DNA from: an uncultured Kordia sp.
Lineage (GTDB): Bacteria > Bacteroidota > Bacteroidia > Flavobacteriales > Flavobacteriaceae
DNA: 64,000 bases
Assembly (NCBI RefSeq): GCF_947496985.1
Contig: NZ_CANMEZ010000007.1
Location: forward strand, 124,001-188,000
Direction of reading: 5' to 3'
Shown here: positions 44,351 to 51,901 of the stretch, piece after piece
Numbering within the stretch: position 1 is the first letter of the stretch
Layout: every line of letters begins with the position of its first letter
The notes under the pieces: generated by a model
Database searches by the model: none
What the model saw: only the letters and a program-made list of their open reading frames with translations
Told to the model about the DNA's origin: nothing
Made by a program: the position numbers and the translations under genes

Positions 44351-44785
44351 TTAAGAAGCGTCAACTATAGGAATGTGTTCTACTTCAACGCCTGCTTTTT
44401 GTAAAAATTGTATTCCAGAATCGTCTTTGTATGCATCTACATACACGACTCTTTTTATTCCAGATTGATGAATGAGTTTGCTACACTCTTTACAAGGAGA
44501 CATAGTAATATACAATGTGGCATCAACACATGATTGTGTAGAAGCGGCAACTTTTAAAATAGCATTTGCTTCTGCATGCAACACATACCATTTGGTGTAT
44601 CCTTCTTCATCTTCGCAAAAATTTTCAAATCCTGAAGGTGTTCCGTTGTATCCATCAGAGATAATCATTCTGTCTTTTACAATAATCGCGCCGACTTGTT
44701 TACGTTTGCAATACGAGAGTTTTCCCCATTCGGTTGCCATGCGTAAATAGGCATGATCATATTTTGCTTGTTTTTGTTTTGGCAT
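44351..44785 (-). CDS. Deoxycytidylate deaminase family protein
   Basis: A zinc-dependent deaminase, probably dCMP to dUMP, feeding dTMP synthesis; ComEB-like. Motifs: HAEANAI (His and Glu) and SPCKECSKLI (two Cys), with the dCMP-type Cys-rich lead-in CKRKQVGAIIVKDRMIISDGYNGTPSG. The frame opens at 44821, but the ATG at 44785 (MPKQKQAKYDHAYL) fits the family and a TAAATTTG motif lies just upstream of it. About 144 residues. Upstream of and probably co-transcribed with the S41 peptidase gene. Confidence 0.9.
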   Translation of the reverse strand: MPKQKQAKYDHAYLRMATEWGKLSYCKRKQVGAIIVKDRMIISDGYNGTPSGFENFCEDEEGYTKWYVLHAEANAILKVAASTQSCVDATLYITMSPCKECSKLIHQSGIKRVVYVDAYKDDSGIQFLQKAGVEVEHIPIVDAS

Positions 44786-44788
44786 GAC

Positions 44789-44796
44789 CAAATTTA
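44789..44796 (-). promoter_or_regulatory. -7-like motif TAAATTTG before dCMP deaminase
   Basis: Matches TAnnTTTG but ends only 3 bases before the ATG at 44785, so the transcript would be leaderless. The motif could be chance. Confidence 0.4.
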
Positions 44797-44810
44797 AAGT
44801 TTTTACAGCT

Positions 44811-44840
44811 AAAAAAAGCAACTTATTATAGTTGCTTTTG
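44811..44840 (-). terminator. Terminator after the HupE/UreJ gene
   Basis: On the minus strand AAAAGCAACT pairs with AGTTGCTTTT around six bases and runs into seven T, about 85 bases past the HupE stop. Confidence 0.8.
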
Positions 44841-44923
44841 TCTTCTTAACGAAGATATTAGGTTTCTGCTGGAATCACAACAGCTTTGTTGTTAATTTTT
44901 TACCAAAATTGAGTCGTTGGTTT

Positions 44924-45508
44924 TTATAAAAAGTTCACGTCAATAATATGAATGGCAACTCCTAATACAATTGACGAAACGACTAGTATCCAATCTCTTT
45001 TTGAGAATCGGAATACGGTTTGAAATATGAATGAAAGTACCAAAACAACTAATACTACAATAATTTGTGCTACTTCTACACCTAATGCAAACTCTATCAT
45101 TGGCATCAATTTTCCGCTTACGCCAGAAGTAATCGTTTTAAAGTAGTTTGAAAACGCCAAACCATGAATTAAACCAAAGAATAACGCAGCTACTAATAAT
45201 AACACCAATTTTGTTTTGTCACTACTTTTTCCTGCTGTAAATATATTGAATAACGCTGTCGCTAGAATTGTGACATATACTAGTAATTCTGCTAAGTTGG
45301 CTTTTACAGAAATTACGCCATACGTTGACAATAGTAATGAAATTGTATGTCCAATAGTAAAAACAGTTACAAGCCAAAAGACACGTTTCCATTCTTTAAA
45401 TGTGTAAGCTACTGTAAGAACTATTAAAAATAAGACATGATCGTATCCGTTTAAATCTAGTACATGGTTGAGTCCTAGCTTGAAATAGATCAAAAAATCA
45501 TTCATCAT
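44924..45508 (-). CDS. HupE/UreJ-family membrane protein
   Basis: A 194-residue inner-membrane protein with about six helices. The family pattern is seen in GYDHVLFLIVL (near residue 21), FTIGHTISLLL (near 51) and FFGLIHGLAFSNYF (near 110), with conserved His residues that may bind a metal. HupE and UreJ relatives act in nickel or cobalt handling, but no hydrogenase or urease gene is nearby, so the substrate is open. A TAAGTTTG promoter motif precedes it. Confidence 0.88.
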   Translation of the reverse strand: MMNDFLIYFKLGLNHVLDLNGYDHVLFLIVLTVAYTFKEWKRVFWLVTVFTIGHTISLLLSTYGVISVKANLAELLVYVTILATALFNIFTAGKSSDKTKLVLLLVAALFFGLIHGLAFSNYFKTITSGVSGKLMPMIEFALGVEVAQIIVVLVVLVLSFIFQTVFRFSKRDWILVVSSIVLGVAIHIIDVNFL

Positions 45509-45540
45509 AAGGTTAAATTTTTAGGTTGGGGTTCGTGTTT

Positions 45541-45548
45541 CAAACTTA
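45541..45548 (-). promoter_or_regulatory. -7 promoter motif TAAGTTTG for the HupE/UreJ gene
   Basis: Matches TAnnTTTG on the minus strand, 32 bases before the ATG. Confidence 0.55.
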
Positions 45549-45566
45549 TATTATTTTTTTTATACT

Positions 45567-46370
45567 TTAAAAACCACGTTCTTTTTGCAATTGTTCATAG
45601 GCTTTTTGCACTCGCTGAAATTTCTCTTTTGCTCCTTTTACGTGCTCTTCTCCTAAATGCTGTACTTTGTCTGGATGGTATTTTTTTACCATTTTACGAT
45701 ATGCTTTTTTCACTTCGCTATCCGAAACTGACTTATCAATTTCTAAGATTTTGTAGGCACTATCGCTAGCATTATAAAACATGGCTTTGATCGATTCAAA
45801 ATCACGGTTGTTAATATATAGATATCCTGCAATTTTTTCAATCAGTTCAACTTCTTCTTCACTTACGTGATTATCCGCTTTGGTAACACCAAATAAATAG
45901 TGTAATAATTGCAAACGCGATGAATGATCCATGTACAACTGAATTTGCTGACACACTTGACGTGTAGAAATATCTTTCTTTTTTAAGACGCCATTAAACA
46001 GTTGAAAAGCATGATTGGCACGCTCTTTTCCGTACATTTTTACAAAATAGCTACGTACATAATCCAATTCAGATTCTGAGACTTCTCCATCTGCTTTCAT
46101 TACAATTGCAGAAAGCACTAATAAACTTACTTCAAAATCTCCTGGTTTGGTTTGTTCGCGTTTTTGTGAAGGTTTTCTACGTCTGCGCTTTTCATATATT
46201 GGATCTTGACGACGAGAATTTCCTCTTTTTTCTTTTGGCGGCTCTAATAATAAGCCTTTTGCTGTTACTTTGTCTACTGCAGCTCCTACAGCAAATCCAA
46301 TAGCAGCACCAATTGGGCCACCTAATGTCCAGCCTAATGCGCCTCCAATCCAGCTTGCAAATCCACTCAT
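45567..46370 (-). CDS. TerB-like plus DnaJ-domain co-chaperone (DjlA-like)
   Basis: A 267-residue protein. Order: Gly/Ala-rich N-terminal hydrophobic segment (WIGGALGWTLGGPIGAAIGFAVGAAV), which looks like a glycine-zipper membrane anchor; a basic linker (KRRRRKPSQKREQ); a TerB-like helical domain (about 78-190, MKADGEVSESELDYVRSYF); and a C-terminal J domain with HPD (KMVKKYHPDKVQ). This is the DjlA layout; it should stimulate DnaK at the membrane. A TATCTTTG promoter motif precedes it. Confidence 0.9.
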   Translation of the reverse strand: MSGFASWIGGALGWTLGGPIGAAIGFAVGAAVDKVTAKGLLLEPPKEKRGNSRRQDPIYEKRRRRKPSQKREQTKPGDFEVSLLVLSAIVMKADGEVSESELDYVRSYFVKMYGKERANHAFQLFNGVLKKKDISTRQVCQQIQLYMDHSSRLQLLHYLFGVTKADNHVSEEEVELIEKIAGYLYINNRDFESIKAMFYNASDSAYKILEIDKSVSDSEVKKAYRKMVKKYHPDKVQHLGEEHVKGAKEKFQRVQKAYEQLQKERGF

Positions 46371-46396
46371 ACGTTTCGTTTCTGTTTGTTTTTTAT

Positions 46397-46404
46397 CAAA
46401 GATA
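46397..46404 (-). promoter_or_regulatory. -7 promoter motif TATCTTTG for the DjlA-like gene
   Basis: Matches TAnnTTTG, 26 bases before the ATG at 46370 on the minus strand. Confidence 0.55.
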
Positions 46405-46575
46405 CATTTTCCGCAGAAAAAATTATCAAAATATTATGTGAAGGTAAAATTATGATTCATATTATGGCGCACAATATGTATTGACAGTTTTCTATCAATT
46501 ATAATCTTAAAGGTAGTTTTTAGGTTCTTATTAAATTTTCCGCTAAGAAAGTTATGAAATTAAAAGATTTAATAA

Positions 46576-46806
46576 TTATTCAACATCTTTAAAAAATTCT
46601 TCTAGTGTGATCCTATGAATATCGGTAATACGTATTAAACTTGATACCTTAAAATCATAACCTGATTCCCATCGCCACATTTGTTTTGGTTGAATATTGT
46701 TATCAAATGCAAATTGTTCATGGCTTTTATATCCGGCTTCTACTCTTAGGTCTTTAATTCGTCTCCCAATTTTTTTTAGCATCTCGTCTTTTTCTAATGC
46801 GCTCAT
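46576..46806 (-). CDS. Small XRE-type helix-turn-helix regulator
   Basis: A 76-residue single-domain DNA-binding protein: MLKKIGRRIKDLRVEAGYKSHEQFAFDNNIQPKQMWRWESGYDFKVSSLIRI is a Cro/C1-type helix-turn-helix, with a short acidic tail. The frame opens upstream at a TTG (46836), but the ATG at 46806 fits the domain. Two copies of a palindrome (46841-46860 and 46881-46900) sit just upstream, between it and a divergent membrane-protein gene; they are its likely operators. No toxin-like partner is evident, though the divergent gene is the obvious target. Confidence 0.85.
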   Translation of the reverse strand: MSALEKDEMLKKIGRRIKDLRVEAGYKSHEQFAFDNNIQPKQMWRWESGYDFKVSSLIRITDIHRITLEEFFKDVE

Positions 46807-46840
46807 AAAGGTTAAAATTCTCAATTCAGAGCGCAATAAT

Positions 46841-46860
46841 TTACGTCATACATGACGCAT
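46841..46860. promoter_or_regulatory. Predicted XRE operator, imperfect copy
   Basis: TTACGTCAT-AC-ATGACGCAT; seven of nine arm pairs match. It lies 40 bp from the perfect copy and 34 bases before the regulator ATG. Confidence 0.65.
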
Positions 46861-46880
46861 TCAAGTTATATTTTTTATTT

Positions 46881-46900
46881 TTACGTCATGTATGACGTAA
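46881..46900. promoter_or_regulatory. Predicted XRE operator, perfect copy
   Basis: TTACGTCAT-GT-ATGACGTAA has perfect 9-bp arms. It lies 37 bases before the ATG of the divergent gene at 46938. Confidence 0.72.
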
Positions 46901-46937
46901 TTTTTTACTTAACACGTATTACTAGACTTAAAAAAGC

Positions 46938-47276
46938 ATGGGTAAAAAGAAACAAAGCGCTGTTTTAGAAGAAAAAAAAGAATATTTCAAAAAAGCTGCA
47001 ACAGTTAAAAAAGGGTTGAAAACTCAAAAATATTTTAAAAAAAACTCATTGTTAATCATTATTACAATAGTTCTTTTTATTATTGATTTTTTATCAGTAG
47101 CTACCTTAAATTTTTCTTTTTCAAATTTAATTATTGGCACTAATCCCTCCAATTTAGAATACTTTGGTCCTGGTGAATTTTGGATTTTTACCAAGATTTT
47201 GTTTTTTGGAATTATTAATGGGTTTATTTTGATTCTGATCACCATTTTGTTGCGACGTTTTCAAAACAAAGAATAA
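46938..47276 (+). CDS. Small membrane protein divergent from the XRE regulator
   Basis: A 112-residue protein with a Lys-rich N-terminal cytoplasmic part (KKKQSAVLEEKKEYFKKAATVKKGLKTQKYFKK) and two membrane helices (about 37-57 and 84-106). No family recognised. It shares a promoter region with the XRE gene and is flanked by the perfect operator, so it is probably controlled by it. Very Lys- and Phe-rich, as AT-rich DNA encourages, but the frame is intact and the topology credible. Confidence 0.65.
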   Translation: MGKKKQSAVLEEKKEYFKKAATVKKGLKTQKYFKKNSLLIIITIVLFIIDFLSVATLNFSFSNLIIGTNPSNLEYFGPGEFWIFTKILFFGIINGFILILITILLRRFQNKE

Positions 47277-47379
47277 AGTATAACTACATCTAGAACTGGC
47301 AAAAACACAGTCTTATTCTTTTAACTTTCTTTAACAAAAAACAGTATTTACATCAATACGTTAGAAAAGATTTAATCCG

Positions 47380-47387
47380 TATCTTTG
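47380..47387 (+). promoter_or_regulatory. -7 promoter motif TATCTTTG for the bacilliredoxin gene
   Basis: Matches TAnnTTTG, 31 bases before the ATG; TTAG 17 bases upstream may be the -33 element. Confidence 0.6.
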
Positions 47388-47418
47388 TATCATTATTAAT
47401 GAATTAATTTAAAAGATT

Positions 47419-47829
47419 ATGTATCCACCAGAATTGGTAAAACCAATGCGCGAAGATTTAACGGTTGTTGGTTTTGAAGAATTACATACGGTAGAAGCTG
47501 TTGATACTGCTATTGCAAAAGAAGGAACAACTTTGGTTGTTGTAAATTCTGTTTGTGGTTGTGCAGCTGCCAATGCAAGACCTGGCGCAAGAATGTCTTT
47601 AGATAATGATAAAAAACCTGACAACTTGGTAACAGTGTTTGCAGGAGTTGATAGAGAAGCTACGGATAAAGCAAGAAGTTATATGATTCCTTTTCCTCCT
47701 TCTTCACCAAGTATGGCATTGTTTAAAGATGGACAATTAGTACATATGTTAGAACGTCATCACATTGAAGGTAGACCAGCAGAAATGATTGCTGAAAACT
47801 TAAAAGACGCTTATAACGAGAACTGCTAA
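47419..47829 (+). CDS. BrxA/BrxB-family bacilliredoxin
   Basis: A 136-residue thioredoxin-fold protein that removes low-molecular-weight thiols from oxidised proteins in Firmicutes; the thiol partner in Bacteroidota is uncertain. The active site is the hallmark CGC (Cys46-Gly-Cys48) in VVNSVCGCAAANARPG, and the C-terminus keeps MLERHHIEGRPAEMIAENL. It has its own promoter motif and terminator. Confidence 0.94.
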   Translation: MYPPELVKPMREDLTVVGFEELHTVEAVDTAIAKEGTTLVVVNSVCGCAAANARPGARMSLDNDKKPDNLVTVFAGVDREATDKARSYMIPFPPSSPSMALFKDGQLVHMLERHHIEGRPAEMIAENLKDAYNENC

Positions 47830-47856
47830 TATATTCTTACCCAAAAAAAATACTAT

Positions 47857-47884
47857 AAAACCACGTTTTTGCGTGGTTTTGTTT
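47857..47884 (+). terminator. Terminator of the bacilliredoxin gene
   Basis: AAAACCACG pairs with CGTGGTTTT around TTTTTG, then GTTTTAT. The longest open frame of the next gene starts inside this stem. Confidence 0.8.
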
Positions 47885-47916
47885 TATACTTTTACCACAT
47901 TATAAAGTACCAAGTA

Positions 47917-48660
47917 GTGAAATTCTTATCGTATATATTATCCTCCATTTACATGCTGTTTTTCGGCTTGTTATTAGTAATTTTCCATGGAATTCAATGG
48001 GTTTTCCTAAAGTTAGGTGGGCAAAAATGGCATAACCGAAGTGTAAATATGTTACAATTTTGGCTAATGCGTTGTCACAATCTTTTAGGAACACGCTATA
48101 TTCTGAGAAATACACATCAATTAAGTACAGATCAGCCATTAATTATTGTGTCTAATCATCAAAGTATGAACGACATTTCTCCGTTGATTTGGACCTTTAA
48201 AAAACACTATCCAAAATTTATTAGTAAGAAAGAACTCGGAAAAGGAATTCCTAGTATTTCTTTTAATTTACGTCATGGTGGTGCAGCTTTAATTGATAGA
48301 AATGATCCGAAACAAGCCATTACTGAAATTATCAATTTTGCCAAACGAATTCATGATAATACTCATGCAGCTGTTATTTTTCCGGAAGGAACACGTAGCA
48401 GAGATGGCCATCCAAAACCTTTTAAAACAAAAGGATTGGAAGTATTGTTTAAGTATATTCCGAATGCACAAATTGTTCCTGTAACGATTAATAATTCTTG
48501 GAAAACCACTAAATATGGAAAGTTTCCGTACGGATTGGGTTCAAAAATTACTGTTGACGTACATAATCCAATTCAATTGAGTGATTACCCAAGAAACAAA
48601 CGTGCAGAATTGCTTGAACATATTGAAAAAACAATCACAGATCATATCATTGTAGATTAA
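47917..48660 (+). CDS. 1-acyl-sn-glycerol-3-phosphate acyltransferase
   Basis: A PlsC-type membrane enzyme that acylates lysophosphatidate in phospholipid synthesis. An N-terminal membrane helix (FLSYILSSIYMLFFGLLLVIF) is followed by NHQSMND (the HX4D motif), the FPEGTRS motif and a downstream VPVTINNSW motif. The open frame begins with a TTG at 47869 inside a terminator, so I use the GTG at 47917, which gives MKFLSYILS; the ATG at 47953 would cut the membrane helix. It is 3 bp upstream of the HD gene. Confidence 0.88.
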   Translation: MKFLSYILSSIYMLFFGLLLVIFHGIQWVFLKLGGQKWHNRSVNMLQFWLMRCHNLLGTRYILRNTHQLSTDQPLIIVSNHQSMNDISPLIWTFKKHYPKFISKKELGKGIPSISFNLRHGGAALIDRNDPKQAITEIINFAKRIHDNTHAAVIFPEGTRSRDGHPKPFKTKGLEVLFKYIPNAQIVPVTINNSWKTTKYGKFPYGLGSKITVDVHNPIQLSDYPRNKRAELLEHIEKTITDHIIVD

Positions 48661-48663
48661 TTT

Positions 48664-49317
48664 ATGCTCGAAACTCAACTTATAGAAAAAACGATTTCTT
48701 TTGTTCAAGAAACACTCAAAAACGCAGAAGGCGGACACGATTGGTTTCATATTGAGCGTGTATATAAAAATGCATTATTGATTGCGAAAGAAGAAAATGT
48801 AAACGAGTTTATTGTCAGTTTAGGTGCATTGCTACATGATATTGCAGATTCAAAGTTTCATAATGGTGATGAAACCGTTGGTCCAAAAGTAGCGCGTGAA
48901 TTTCTGGAAAGTTTACAAGTTTCTGAAGCTGTGATTATTCATGTAGAACAAATCATTTCTAATATTTCGTTTAAAGGCGGAAACTTTAATCAAAAATTTA
49001 CTTCTCCGGAGTTAGATGTAATTCAAGATGCAGATCGTATAGACGCTATTGGAGCTATCGGTATTGCACGCTGTTTCAATTATGGCGGTTTTAAAAACCG
49101 CAAGTTATATGATCCTGCTGTTCCAGTTAATCTCAACATGACAAAGGCAGCATATAAAAAATCTACCGCACCAACAATTAATCATTTTTACGAAAAGTTA
49201 TTATTACTAAAAGACAAAATGAACACCAGCACTGGACAAAAAATTGCTGAGCAACGTCATGCGTATATGGAACAGTTTCTGGAGCAGTTTTATGCGGAAT
49301 GGAATGGAGAAAGATAG
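48664..49317 (+). CDS. HD-domain phosphohydrolase
   Basis: A 217-residue metal-dependent hydrolase. The HD motifs are HDWFHIERVYKNALLIA (first His), LGALLHDIADSKF (HD) and VIQDADRIDAIGAIGIAR (last Asp), as in the YedJ-like group, whose substrate is uncertain (nucleotides are likely). It begins 3 bp after the acyltransferase gene, so they are co-transcribed. Ends at a repeat. Confidence 0.88.
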   Translation: MLETQLIEKTISFVQETLKNAEGGHDWFHIERVYKNALLIAKEENVNEFIVSLGALLHDIADSKFHNGDETVGPKVAREFLESLQVSEAVIIHVEQIISNISFKGGNFNQKFTSPELDVIQDADRIDAIGAIGIARCFNYGGFKNRKLYDPAVPVNLNMTKAAYKKSTAPTINHFYEKLLLLKDKMNTSTGQKIAEQRHAYMEQFLEQFYAEWNGER

Positions 49318-49347
49318 ATTTTTAAAGACTTTTTCGTTTCAAGAGAT

Positions 49348-49470
49348 AAAATCGCTTACGCTTTTAGATTATTAGACTTTTCATCGTCGTCATGCTAAAC
49401 TTGATTCAGCATCGCATATGAGCAAGCTAGTATATGAGATTCCGAGTCTAGTTCAGAATGATCTAATCAA
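49348..49470. repeat. Dispersed hairpin-rich repeat (copy 3)
   Basis: AAATCGCTtaCGCTTTTAGA near 49348 matches the opening block at 4841 and 35572. CGTCATGCTAAAC and TTGATTCAGCATCGCAT (49388-49417) match the stem-loop at 4917 and 35637. A further unit near 49438-49468 (GATTCCGAGTCTAGTTCAGAATGA) follows. No coding frame. Confidence 0.6.
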
Positions 49471-49580
49471 GGTGTTTTAAACAAAGAATTTAAAACGTGA
49501 ACTTCTAAAACCAATAAACTCATTGCCTAAAAAACATAAAGTTAAAATCTCACAAAAAATAGTCTTGATTCTTTGTAAAT

Positions 49581-50450
49581 CTACTGAATCATTAATTTCA
49601 TTTCGCTTCGATATTTGGAAGCGCTTTTCCCTGTAATCTCTTTAAAGAGTTTATTGAAGTGTGAAAAGTTATTGAAACCACTTTCGTAACAAATATCCGT
49701 AATACTACTTTGACTTTCAAGCAATAACTTTGTGGCGTGCGTTACTCTATATTCATTCACTAATTTGGTAAATGTTTTTCCTGTGACCTTTTTAAAATAA
49801 CGACAAAACGCAGGAACCGTCATATTTACTTCATTAGCAATTTCATCAAGTGTAATATGTTTTTGAAAATTATTATTGATGTATTTAAATATCGTATCAA
49901 TTTTCACGCTGTCTTGCGGCTGCGTTTCAAAAGCAAAACCATCCACATTTAATAATTCATAATCTTCTGCAAGTGCCAACATTTGCAAAATTTCTAGTAG
50001 TTTAATGATTCTTTTAAAACCATCATATTTTGGAAGTTTTTCTATTTTCGGACCAACAATTTTCTTAGTTTCTGGTCGAAACCGAATACCTCTTTTTGCC
50101 TTTTCTAGCAACAAAGAAATATCTTGCATTTCTGGCAAGTTGTAAAATTCTTTTCCTAAAAAATCTGTTTTGAATTGAATGAGGGTTTCTTTTCCTTTCG
50201 ATGTTAATCGATCTGCAAAACCATTATGTGGCAAATTTGATCCAATCAATATCAATTGACTATTATTAAAGTAAGATAAATGATTTCCTATATGACATTT
50301 TCCCTTGCCTTTGTTTACATACACCAACTCTACTTCTGGATGAAAGTGCCAAAAAGCCAATCCACGCTTACGTTTTTTGGTATTCTGAGCCACTAAAACA
50401 GAATTTCCAAAATCGTGTGTTATCTTTTCGTAAGTAGGTTTAGTGTTCAT
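49581..50450 (-). CDS. AraC-family transcriptional regulator with cupin sensor
   Basis: A 289-residue regulator. The N-terminal cupin (about 25-90, FWHFHPEVELVYVNKGKGKCHIG) should bind a small ligand. The C-terminal double helix-turn-helix (about 190-289) has HITLDEIANEVNMTVPAFCRYFKKVTG and SSITDICYESGFNNFSHFNKLFKEITG. AraC proteins with this cupin often control sugar use, but no sugar genes are adjacent. A TAAATTTG promoter motif lies 19 bases upstream. Confidence 0.9.
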   Translation of the reverse strand: MNTKPTYEKITHDFGNSVLVAQNTKKRKRGLAFWHFHPEVELVYVNKGKGKCHIGNHLSYFNNSQLILIGSNLPHNGFADRLTSKGKETLIQFKTDFLGKEFYNLPEMQDISLLLEKAKRGIRFRPETKKIVGPKIEKLPKYDGFKRIIKLLEILQMLALAEDYELLNVDGFAFETQPQDSVKIDTIFKYINNNFQKHITLDEIANEVNMTVPAFCRYFKKVTGKTFTKLVNEYRVTHATKLLLESQSSITDICYESGFNNFSHFNKLFKEITGKSASKYRSEMKLMIQ

Positions 50451-50468
50451 AATGCTTAGTTACTTTCG

Positions 50469-50476
50469 CAAATTTA
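50469..50476 (-). promoter_or_regulatory. -7 promoter motif TAAATTTG for the AraC gene
   Basis: Matches TAnnTTTG on the minus strand, 18 bases before the ATG at 50450. Confidence 0.55.
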
Positions 50477-50618
50477 CTTCTAAATCCATATAAAAAAGTA
50501 TGTTTTTTTAACTCAATTCTATACTATTTTAACTTAAAAAAAAGTTTGCAATTATTTAACGGTTAAAATAATACACATATTAGTCAAAATAGCTGTTTTC
50601 TAATAGCTGAATCAACCT

Positions 50619-50626
50619 TAGTTTTG
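50619..50626 (+). promoter_or_regulatory. -7 promoter motif TAGTTTTG for the 50652 gene
   Basis: Matches TAnnTTTG, 25 bases before the ATG at 50652. Confidence 0.55.
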
Positions 50627-50651
50627 TCATGTACTATTTAAAATAAAAGTC

Positions 50652-51248
50652 ATGAAAAAAAGCATTAAAAACATTGTATCTATACTAATAATGATCATTA
50701 GTATAACGAGTTACGCAAATAGTGACTATTCTTTCGACACTAGAAAAGGTAGCACTGTATTAACATTATCAAATGTTAAAAAAGGACATCAATTACTCAT
50801 TAAAGACACTAACTTTTTAGTTCTTTACAAGGAAGCTATTTCACAAAACGGCACGTATTCTAAAGGATTCGATTTGACGAATTTACCAGACGGAGCATAT
50901 TATTTTGAACTAGAAAAAGATGTGAAAATTGTAAGTATTCCGTTTACAGTAACTGCAAATGAAGTAAAATTTAATAAAGAAAAAGAAACTACTATCTATA
51001 AACCAACAATACGACTTGCAGACGATAAGTTATGTATTTCTAGGCTTTCATTGGAAGCAAAACCTATGAAAATTGAAATTTATTATAGAGAAGTCATAGG
51101 AGACAATTCAAGTTTGTTATTTTCTGAAAAAATTGAAAACACTAAAGTTATCTCTCGTATTTATGAACTTTCTAAAGAGAAAAAAGGCAGCTATACTGTT
51201 GTATTTACTACAGAAGGAAGAGAGTTTGCTGAAAAGATTAAATTTTAG
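50652..51248 (+). CDS. Secreted hypothetical protein with Ig-like domain
   Basis: A 198-residue exported protein. A signal peptide (about 1-22, TSYAN) is followed by an all-beta region with two similar halves (STVLTLSNVKKGHQLLIKDTNFLVLYKE and ISRLSLEAKPMKIEIYYREV...YELSKEKKGSYTVVFTTEG), like the Ig-type domains of flavobacterial surface proteins that resemble the T9SS sorting-domain fold. No catalytic motif. Divergent from the AraC gene, which may control it; own terminator. Confidence 0.75.
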   Translation: MKKSIKNIVSILIMIISITSYANSDYSFDTRKGSTVLTLSNVKKGHQLLIKDTNFLVLYKEAISQNGTYSKGFDLTNLPDGAYYFELEKDVKIVSIPFTVTANEVKFNKEKETTIYKPTIRLADDKLCISRLSLEAKPMKIEIYYREVIGDNSSLLFSEKIENTKVISRIYELSKEKKGSYTVVFTTEGREFAEKIKF

Positions 51249-51271
51249 GCTATCCGTAATTCAACCAACTT

Positions 51272-51310
51272 AAAAGTGTAGCAATTTATCTAAAATGCTA
51301 CGCTTTTTTT
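51272..51310 (+). terminator. Terminator after the 50652 gene
   Basis: AAAAGTGTAGCA pairs with TGCTACGCTTTT (one mismatch) around ATTTATCTAAAA, then T residues. Confidence 0.75.
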
Positions 51311-51319
51311 GTTATTACT

Positions 51320-51751
51320 TTAGTATTCAATATTGATAATCCCATTTGTAAATGTAAATACAGGTTCATCAAAAGTAGCATCTGTAGTTATGTTAAACGT
51401 GCCTTCCATTTTTGAATTTGTATGTGTCGTGATAGACGTTTCTCTGTTTCCAAAATTGACATCTGAAGAATAGTGTACATCATTATTGATAAAAATAAAT
51501 TCACCTATTTGATTGGTCTCTTCTACCAATACAAAAAAACGTATGGCTTTTGAATTGTCATCAAATGAAGCCTCTACAATTCTATTCATACTATTTGTAG
51601 AATCTAATTGCACATTGAATTCTGTTAAAGAATACGCTACATTATTGAGATTAAAACGTATTGAATTTGTATTTTCAATTGGTGTATTTTCATCTTCTAA
51701 TGAACAGGACAACATGGCTAGAGTCATGATACATAAAACTATTTTTTTCAT
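51320..51751 (-). CDS. Hypothetical small lipoprotein
   Basis: A 143-residue lipoprotein: MKKIVLCIMTLAMLSCS gives a lipobox with Cys16. The mature part has a low-complexity acidic start (LEDENTPIENTNS) and an all-beta pattern ending VFTFTNGIINIEY. No family recognised. Convergent with the secreted Ig-like gene. Confidence 0.75.
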   Translation of the reverse strand: MKKIVLCIMTLAMLSCSLEDENTPIENTNSIRFNLNNVAYSLTEFNVQLDSTNSMNRIVEASFDDNSKAIRFFVLVEETNQIGEFIFINNDVHYSSDVNFGNRETSITTHTNSKMEGTFNITTDATFDEPVFTFTNGIINIEY

Positions 51752-51901
51752 TGGTATTCATTTAAATTTTAGCAATCTATTTTGACTACTTTAGCTTAAA
51801 TGTATAGCAATAATGAATGAAAAGTCTTATATATTTTATAAGCGTTGTTCCTTTTTCGTAAGCGTTACTCAATAATTGAAATTTACCTTTAAGCTAAACT
51901 A

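Noticed and set aside
46838-46903. Possible CRISPR-like direct repeat (TTACGTCAT twice)
   Set aside because: Only two copies, each itself a palindrome, placed between divergent genes; operators explain them better.
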